A DNA stretch of 5,702 nt, from NCBI GenBank assembly GCA_018500005.2, contig JAHBAP020000273.1, positions 1 to 5,702 on the forward strand, written 5' to 3'. Shown piece by piece: positions 1 to 5,702 of the stretch (the first letter of the stretch is position 1; each line of letters begins with the position of its first letter). The notes beneath the pieces were generated by a model. It was not told the origin of the DNA and ran no database searches. It saw nothing but the letters and a program-made list of their open reading frames with translations. Made by a program: the position numbers and the translations under genes. The DNA is from Mycobacterium sp. Its GTDB lineage: Bacteria; Actinomycetota; Actinomycetes; Mycobacteriales; Mycobacteriaceae.

Positions 1-19
1 AGATGTGTATAAGAGACAG
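1..19 (+). other. Nextera/Tn5 mosaic-end adapter (non-genomic)
   Basis: These 19 bases are identical to the 19-bp hyperactive Tn5 mosaic end used in tagmentation libraries. There is no IS50 or transposase sequence next to it, and base 20 onward reads straight into a RipA C-terminus. A second, partial copy in inverted orientation closes the window. The simplest reading is untrimmed library adapter at a contig end. It should be masked and not translated as part of ripA. Confidence 0.96.
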
Positions 20-103
20 CCCTACACCGGGGCGACCGTCCGCATTGCGCCGGTGCGCACCAGCGGCATGACCCCCTTCGCCGTCCGCTATATCGAGTGG
101 TGA
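20..103 (+). CDS. ripA: RipA, C-terminal end (5'-partial)
   Basis: The reading frame from base 20 gives 27 codons, including APVRTSGMTPFAVRYIEW, and stops at TGA 101-103. RipA is a secreted NlpC/P60 D,L-endopeptidase that cuts within peptidoglycan peptide stems at the division septum. The family usually has about 470 residues, with a coiled-coil N-terminus and the catalytic domain at the C-terminus; only the final strand region is present here, so no catalytic residue can be seen. The assignment rests on three things: the tail resembles the known RipA ending (PVRTAGMTPYVVRYIEY in M. tuberculosis, from memory), it is a close paralogue of the ripB tail in this window, and ripB follows at once. 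The upstream cut is made by adapter, so the chromosomal gene is probably intact. An unrelated NlpC/P60 gene is possible but unlikely. Confidence 0.85.
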   Translation, partial: PYTGATVRIAPVRTSGMTPFAVRYIEW

Positions 104-114
104 GGCCGATTATC

Positions 115-819
115 ATGTCGCGCAACGTGTTCCGGCCATTGCGAATGCTGGCAGTCCTCATGACGACCCTGATGCTGGCAGTCGGGTTGGCTACCTCGGC
201 TACCGCCGCCCCGGTGGCGGTCGACGGTGAGTGGGATCCAACGCTGCCCAAGATCATCAGCGCCGGAGCGCCCGGCGACCCGGTCGCCGCGGCCCAGGCC
301 TCGCTGGCATTCACCCAGCAGGCTGCGCAGGCCACCATGGACCTCGGCAAGAAGTTCCTGGCCAGCCTGGGCATCGGCGGCGGCCCGTCCGCACTGCCTG
401 GCGGGCGGGTCAGCGGTCCACAGGCCATCGAGTACGTGATCCGTCGCGGCGCTTCCCAGCGCGGGGTTCCGTACTCCTGGGGCGGAGGCGCGATCAACGG
501 ACCCAGCGAGGGCGTTGACCAGGATGCCGGCAAGGTCGGCTACGACTGCTCGGGTTTCACCCGCTACGCATTCGCCGGCGTCGGTGTGCAGATCCCCAAG
601 TACTCCGGTGACCAGTACAGCGCGGGACGGCACATCCCGCCGTCCCAGGCCAAGCGCGGGGATCTGATCTTCTACGGCCCCGAGGGCAGCCAGCACGTCG
701 CCCTCTACCTGGGCAGCGGCCAGATGATGGAGGCGTCCTCGGCGGCCGGGCAGGTGACGGTCAGCCCGGTGCGGACGGCGGGCATGACGCCTTACCTCAC
801 TCGGATCATCGAGACCTAG
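115..819 (+). CDS. ripB: RipB, secreted NlpC/P60 peptidoglycan endopeptidase
   Basis: RipB is a cysteine endopeptidase that cuts peptide stems of peptidoglycan outside the membrane and acts with RipA in cell separation. From ATG 115 the protein has 234 residues, close to the roughly 240 of M. tuberculosis RipB. Residues 1-10 (MSRNVFRPLR) are a basic n-region, 11-26 a hydrophobic core, and the ATAA at 29-32 gives a Sec signal peptidase I site. The mature protein opens with a short segment containing GEWDPTLP (38-45), which RipA shares. The NlpC/P60 domain covers about 103-234. The nucleophile is Cys145 in YDCSG, the base is His194 in SQHVALY, and the third catalytic residue is probably Glu206 in QMMEAS, by analogy with RipA. 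The long N-terminal coiled coil of RipA is absent. GTG 97 and GTG 100 are also in frame and overlap the ripA stop. ATG 115 was preferred because it leaves a clean signal peptide; the upstream Shine-Dalgarno (SD) is weak either way. The gene is 11 nt after the ripA stop and probably cotranscribed with ripA. Confidence 0.93.
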   Translation: MSRNVFRPLRMLAVLMTTLMLAVGLATSATAAPVAVDGEWDPTLPKIISAGAPGDPVAAAQASLAFTQQAAQATMDLGKKFLASLGIGGGPSALPGGRVSGPQAIEYVIRRGASQRGVPYSWGGGAINGPSEGVDQDAGKVGYDCSGFTRYAFAGVGVQIPKYSGDQYSAGRHIPPSQAKRGDLIFYGPEGSQHVALYLGSGQMMEASSAAGQVTVSPVRTAGMTPYLTRIIET

Positions 820-853
820 CGGGGACGCGCCAGCGAACGACCCGCGTCGACGG

Positions 854-872
854 ATTCCGGATCGCCTGGAAT
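854..872 (+). other. Inverted repeat between ripB and moxR1 (weak terminator or operator)
   Basis: ATTCCGG (854-860) pairs with CTGGAAT (866-872) around the 5-nt loop ATCGC. Six pairs are Watson-Crick and one is G-U (G859-T867). The following bases, AGTTGTCTG, are only modestly T-rich. The site lies 35 nt after the ripB stop in the only sizeable gap between ripB and moxR1. It could be a weak intrinsic terminator or attenuator separating the hydrolase pair from the moxR1 cluster, or a protein-binding palindrome. A chance hairpin in GC-rich DNA cannot be excluded. Confidence 0.3.
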
Positions 873-919
873 AGTTGTCTGCGGGCACCTGTCAGCACTG
901 CGTGCCAGCCAATAGCTGT

Positions 920-926
920 GGAGGAA
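920..926 (+). promoter_or_regulatory. Strong ribosome binding site of moxR1
   Basis: GGAGGAA is a near-perfect match to the anti-SD of 16S rRNA. The GGAGG core is 6 nt from ATG 931 but only 3 nt from the in-frame TTG 928, which decides the start in favour of ATG 931. It is the strongest SD in the window, suggesting that moxR1 is translated independently of ripB. I see no convincing -10/-35 pair in the gap 820-919. Confidence 0.8.
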
Positions 927-930
927 ATTG

Positions 931-2079
931 ATGACGTCACCAGGTGGGTCGCTCGCGGGTTCGGGTAGCTACGCGAGCTCCAGCTCCGCCACCGTTTCCA
1001 GCTCTTCGCCGAGCGGCAACGGTCTGGCCGGAGAGGTGAACACCCTGGAACGGGCCATCTTCGAGGTCAAGCGGGTCATCGTCGGCCAGGACCAGCTCGT
1101 CGAGCGCATCCTGGTCGGTCTGCTGGCCAAGGGCCACGTGTTGCTCGAGGGCGTGCCAGGTGTGGCCAAGACGCTGGCAGTGGAGACCTTCGCCAAGGTC
1201 GTCGGCGGCACCTTCTCCCGCATCCAGTTCACCCCCGACCTGGTGCCCACCGACATCATCGGCACCCGCATCTACCGGCAGGGCCGCGAGGAGTTCGACA
1301 TCGAACTGGGCCCGGTGGTCTGCAACTTCCTGTTGGCCGACGAGATCAACCGCGCCCCGGCCAAGGTTCAGTCCGCACTGCTCGAGGTGATGGCCGAGCG
1401 CAAGATCTCCATCGGTGGCCGCGACTACCCGCTGCCCAAGCCCTTCCTGGTGATGGCCACCCAGAACCCGATCGAGAACGAGGGTGTCTACCCGCTTCCG
1501 GAGGCTCAGCGCGACCGGTTCCTGTTCAAGATCAACGTCGACTACCCGTCGCCGGAAGAGGAGCGCGAGATCATCTACCGGATGGGGGTGACCCCGCCGG
1601 AGCCCAAGCAGATTCTCGAAACCGGTGACCTGCTGCGACTGCAGGACGTGGCCGCCAACAATTTCGTTCATCACGCACTGGTCGACTACGTCGTACGGGT
1701 GGTCACCGCTACCCGCCGCCCCGAACAGTTCGGCATGCCCGACGTCAAGTCCTGGATCGCCTACGGGGCCTCCCCGCGCGCCTCGCTGGGCATCATCGCC
1801 GCCGCCCGTGCCCTGGCACTGGTTCGCGGCCGCGACTACGTGGTGCCCCAGGACGTCATCGAGGTGATCCCGGACGTGCTGCGCCACCGCCTCGTGCTGA
1901 CGTACGACGCCCTGGCCGATGATGTCAAGGCCGACGTGGTGATCGGTCGGATCCTGCAGACCGTCGGGCTGCCTCAGGTGAATGCCATTCCGCAGCATGG
2001 TCATTCGGTGCCGCCGGTGGTTCCCGCGTCGCCCGCCGGACCCGCCGGCGCACCGGCGGCCGGCGCCAGCGCTCGGTGA
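931..2079 (+). CDS. moxR1: MoxR1, MoxR-family AAA+ ATPase
   Basis: MoxR proteins are AAA+ ATPases thought to remodel or mature protein complexes together with vWA-domain partners. This one has 382 residues, against about 377 in M. tuberculosis Rv1479. Residues 1-34 are a variable, Ser/Gly-rich tail (Ser runs at 16-19 and 23-26). The ATPase core starts near 35. Walker A is GVPGVAKT (74-81), with the Ala-Lys form typical of MoxR. Walker B is LLADEIN (134-140, Asp137 and Glu138). Sensor 1 is ATQNP (176-180). The arginine finger region is EAQRDRF (191-197), and the sensor 2 region is GASPRAS (279-285). The C-terminal lid domain runs to about 350, then a Pro/Ala-rich tail ends the protein. The stop overlaps the DUF58 start, so the two are translationally coupled. 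From memory, mycobacterial MoxR1 has been reported to bind RipA and aid its export, which would fit the adjacent genes; this window cannot test that. Confidence 0.94.
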   Translation: MTSPGGSLAGSGSYASSSSATVSSSSPSGNGLAGEVNTLERAIFEVKRVIVGQDQLVERILVGLLAKGHVLLEGVPGVAKTLAVETFAKVVGGTFSRIQFTPDLVPTDIIGTRIYRQGREEFDIELGPVVCNFLLADEINRAPAKVQSALLEVMAERKISIGGRDYPLPKPFLVMATQNPIENEGVYPLPEAQRDRFLFKINVDYPSPEEEREIIYRMGVTPPEPKQILETGDLLRLQDVAANNFVHHALVDYVVRVVTATRRPEQFGMPDVKSWIAYGASPRASLGIIAAARALALVRGRDYVVPQDVIEVIPDVLRHRLVLTYDALADDVKADVVIGRILQTVGLPQVNAIPQHGHSVPPVVPASPAGPAGAPAAGASAR

Positions 2080-3047
2080 GCGAGCCTCCCGGCGGCGAGG
2101 CAGCCGATGAGGTCCAGCCCGTCCACCCGCCGTCCTTCGGCCGCGGTGAGATCGGCGACGCCAAGCTCTCCGCCGCGCTGCGCACACTGGAGCTCACCGT
2201 CAAACGCAAGCTCGACGGCGTGCTGCAGGGCAATCACCTGGGTCTGATCCCGGGGCCCGGTTCCGAACCCGGCGATTCGCGGATGTACCAACCCGGCGAC
2301 GACGTCCGGCGGATGGACTGGTCGGTGACCGCGCGGACCACCCACCCGCACGTGCGGCAGATGGTCGCCGACCGCGAGCTGGAGACCTGGCTGGTGGTCG
2401 ACATGTCGGCCAGTCTCGATTTCGGCACCACCGGCTGCGAGAAGCGCGACCTGGCCGTGGGTGCTGCCGCGGCGATCACCTACCTCAACAGCGGCGGGGG
2501 TAACCGGATCGGAGCGTTGATCGCCAACGGCGAGCAGATCATCCGCGTTCCGGCCCGGTCCGGCCGCCAGCACGAGCAGACCCTGCTGCGGGCCATCGCC
2601 ACCTCGCCACGAGCGCCACTGGGTGTGCGGGGCGACCTGGCGGTGGCCATCGACGCGTTGCGTCGGCCGGAACGGCGCCGCGGAATGGCCGTGATCATCA
2701 GCGACTTCCTCGGCCCGATCAACTGGATGCGGCCGCTTCGGGCGATCGCGGCCCGTCACGAGGTCCTCGGCATCGAGGTCCTTGACCCCCGGGACGTCGA
2801 ACTCCCGGCCGTCGGCGATGTCATCCTGCAGGACACCGAATCCGGTGTGACCCGTGAATTCACCATCGACGAGCAACTCCGGGATGACTTCGCCCGGGCC
2901 GCGGCCATACATCGCGAGGAGGTCGCGCGGACGTTGCGCCGGTGCGGTGCGCCGTTGATGACGCTGCGCACCGACCGCGACTGGATCGCCGACATCGTGC
3001 GTTTCGTCGCCTCGAGGCGGCGTGGGGCGATGGCGGGCGCCCAATGA
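2076..3047 (+). CDS. DUF58 protein of the MoxR cluster (Rv1480-like)
   Basis: This 323-residue protein belongs to the DUF58 family, which nearly always sits beside moxR genes and has a vWA-like fold. The signature PGDDVRRMDW lies at 73-82, preceded by the family-typical LGLIPGPGSEPG (55-66). A vWA-like metal-site motif follows a beta strand as DMSAS (109-113), and VIISDF (206-211) is a later core strand. There is no signal peptide and no clear membrane segment, so it is probably cytoplasmic. GTG 2076 overlaps the moxR1 stop by 4 nt (GTGA) and has no good SD of its own, which points to translational coupling with moxR1. It is slightly longer than my recollection of M. tuberculosis Rv1480 (about 317 residues), mainly at the N-terminus. 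The biochemical role is unknown. A role as adaptor or substrate of the MoxR1 ATPase is inference from genomic association. Confidence 0.9.
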   Translation: MSEPPGGEAADEVQPVHPPSFGRGEIGDAKLSAALRTLELTVKRKLDGVLQGNHLGLIPGPGSEPGDSRMYQPGDDVRRMDWSVTARTTHPHVRQMVADRELETWLVVDMSASLDFGTTGCEKRDLAVGAAAAITYLNSGGGNRIGALIANGEQIIRVPARSGRQHEQTLLRAIATSPRAPLGVRGDLAVAIDALRRPERRRGMAVIISDFLGPINWMRPLRAIAARHEVLGIEVLDPRDVELPAVGDVILQDTESGVTREFTIDEQLRDDFARAAAIHREEVARTLRRCGAPLMTLRTDRDWIADIVRFVASRRRGAMAGAQ

Positions 3048-3060
3048 CGGGAAGTGAACT

Positions 3061-4916
<1,856 letters not shown>

Positions 4917-4936
4917 CCTCTCGACGATTTCGATCT

Positions 4937-4944
4937 GGAAAGGA
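4937..4944 (+). promoter_or_regulatory. Ribosome binding site of inhA
   Basis: GGAAAGGA lies 5 nt before ATG 4950 and is a good purine-rich SD. It fixes the inhA start and contrasts with fabG1, which has none. The two genes of the operon thus appear to use different initiation modes: leaderless for fabG1 and SD-led for inhA. Confidence 0.7.
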
Positions 4945-4949
4945 TTGAT

Positions 4950-5693
4950 ATGGCAGGGATTCTCGAAGGCAAGCGCGTCCTGGTCACAGGGATCATCACC
5001 GATTCCTCGATTGCGTTCCACATCGCCAAGGTGGCGCAGGAGGCCGGCGCGGAACTGGTGCTGAGCGGTTTCGGTCGGATGAAGCTGATCGAACGGATCA
5101 GCCAGCGACTGCCGCGGGCGGCGCCATTGCTGGAACTCGACGTGCAGAACGACGAGCACCTCGGCACCCTTGCCGATCGGATCACCGAGGTCATCGGCGC
5201 CGGCAACAAGCTCGACGGCGTGGTGCACTCGATCGGCTATATGCCGCCCAGCGGGATGGGTATCAACCCGTTCTTCGACGCACCCTACGAGGACGTCGCC
5301 AAGGGCATCCACATCTCGGCGTTCTCCTACGCGTCCCTGGCGAAGGCGACGCTGCCGATCATGAACCCCGGCGGCGGGATTGTCGGCATGGATTTCGACC
5401 CCACCCGGGCGATGCCGGCCTACAACTGGATGACCGTCGCCAAGAGTGCGCTGGAGTCGGTCAACCGGTTCGTCGCGCGCGAGGCGGGTAAGTACGGCGT
5501 GCGCTCCAATTTGGTTGCCGCCGGGCCGATCCGGACGTTGGCCATGAGCGCCATCATGGGCGGTGCACTCGGCGACGAGTTCAAGGACGAGATGAAGATG
5601 CTCGAGGAGGGCTGGGATCAGCGTTCGCCGATCGGCTGGGACATGAAGGATCCGACGCCGGTCGCAAAGACAGTCTGCGCGCTGCTCTCCGAC
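4950..5693 (+). CDS. inhA: InhA, NADH-dependent enoyl-ACP reductase (3'-partial)
   Basis: InhA reduces trans-2-enoyl-ACP with NADH in the last step of each FAS-II cycle and is the target of the isoniazid-NAD and ethionamide-NAD adducts. The first 248 residues are present out of about 269. The NADH-binding segment is [13 protein letters not shown] (14-26), with Ile16 and Ile21. HSIG carries Ser94, and MDFD carries Phe149. The catalytic pair is Tyr158 and Lys165 in AYNWMTVAK. The substrate loop region is about 196-220. Residues tied to isoniazid resistance in M. tuberculosis (I21, S94, I194) are wild type. Differences from M. tuberculosis include Tyr97 for Phe97, and Met at 203, 215 and 217. 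The frame stays open to 5702, but the codons after Asp248 (TGT CTC TTA) are adapter: the family has Trp249-Leu-Pro here. About 20 residues, including the C-terminal phosphorylation site known in M. tuberculosis (T266), are missing only because the contig stops. Confidence 0.96.
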
Positions 5694-5702
5694 TGTCTCT
5701 TA
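5693..5702 (-). other. Partial mosaic-end adapter, inverted (non-genomic)
   Basis: CTGTCTCTTA is the first ten bases of the reverse complement of the element at 1-19. Bases 5693-5695 (CTG) could equally be genomic, because inhA reads GAC TGG here in relatives; from 5696 on, the sequence is adapter. It changes the apparent codon 249 of inhA from Trp to Cys. Confidence 0.93.

Noticed and set aside
97..114. Upstream GTG starts for ripB (97 or 100)
   Set aside because: They would add five or six residues before a complete signal peptide and overlap the ripA stop. ATG 115 gives a normal n-region. Not fully excluded.
88..888. Antisense open frame opposite ripB (266 codons)
   Set aside because: A shadow of GC-rich codon bias: Arg/Gly/Ala/His-rich translation, no motif, and the opposite strand codes for a clear RipB.
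820..919. A sigma-A promoter for moxR1
   Set aside because: AATAGTTG (870-877) was considered, but it does not fit TANNNT and has no paired -35 at a sensible distance.
928..930. TTG start for moxR1
   Set aside because: It is only 3 nt from the GGAGG core, while ATG 931 has the usual 6-nt spacing and matches the family N-terminus (MTS).

Overview
This is a high-GC mycobacterial chromosomal segment, from Mycobacterium or Mycolicibacterium in the broad sense. The gene order and protein sequences match the conserved block ripA - ripB - moxR1 - Rv1480-like - Rv1481-like - fabG1 (mabA) - inhA of M. tuberculosis and M. smegmatis. All genes are on the + strand. I cannot name the species; comparisons with M. 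tuberculosis are from memory.

Both ends of the window are not chromosomal. Bases 1-19 are exactly the 19-bp Tn5/Nextera mosaic end (AGATGTGTATAAGAGACAG). The last ten bases, 5693-5702, are the start of its reverse complement (CTGTCTCTTA). Genomic sequence therefore runs from about 20 to about 5692-5695. The two end genes are cut by library adapter, not by biology.

Layout: 20-103 is the last 27 codons of ripA. 115-819 is ripB, a secreted NlpC/P60 peptidoglycan endopeptidase. 820-930 is a short gap with a weak hairpin and a strong ribosome binding site. 931-2079 is moxR1 (AAA+ ATPase), 2076-3047 a DUF58 protein that overlaps moxR1 by 4 nt, and 3061-4074 a membrane-anchored von Willebrand A (vWA) protein. 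4075-4175 is the regulatory gap before fabG1, with an inverted repeat and a probable leaderless promoter. 4176-4916 is fabG1 and 4950-5693 is inhA, lacking roughly its last 20 residues.

Functionally there are three blocks. RipA and RipB cut peptide stems in peptidoglycan during division. MoxR1, the DUF58 protein and the vWA protein form a minimal MoxR/vWA chaperone-like module that probably acts at the membrane. FabG1 and InhA are the ketoacyl-ACP and enoyl-ACP reductases of the FAS-II system that makes mycolic acid precursors; InhA is the target of isoniazid. All three blocks serve the cell envelope. I found no undescribed system. The points most worth checking are the adapter ends (which create a false InhA W249C), the leaderless fabG1 promoter, the two intergenic inverted repeats and one odd glycine in FabG1.
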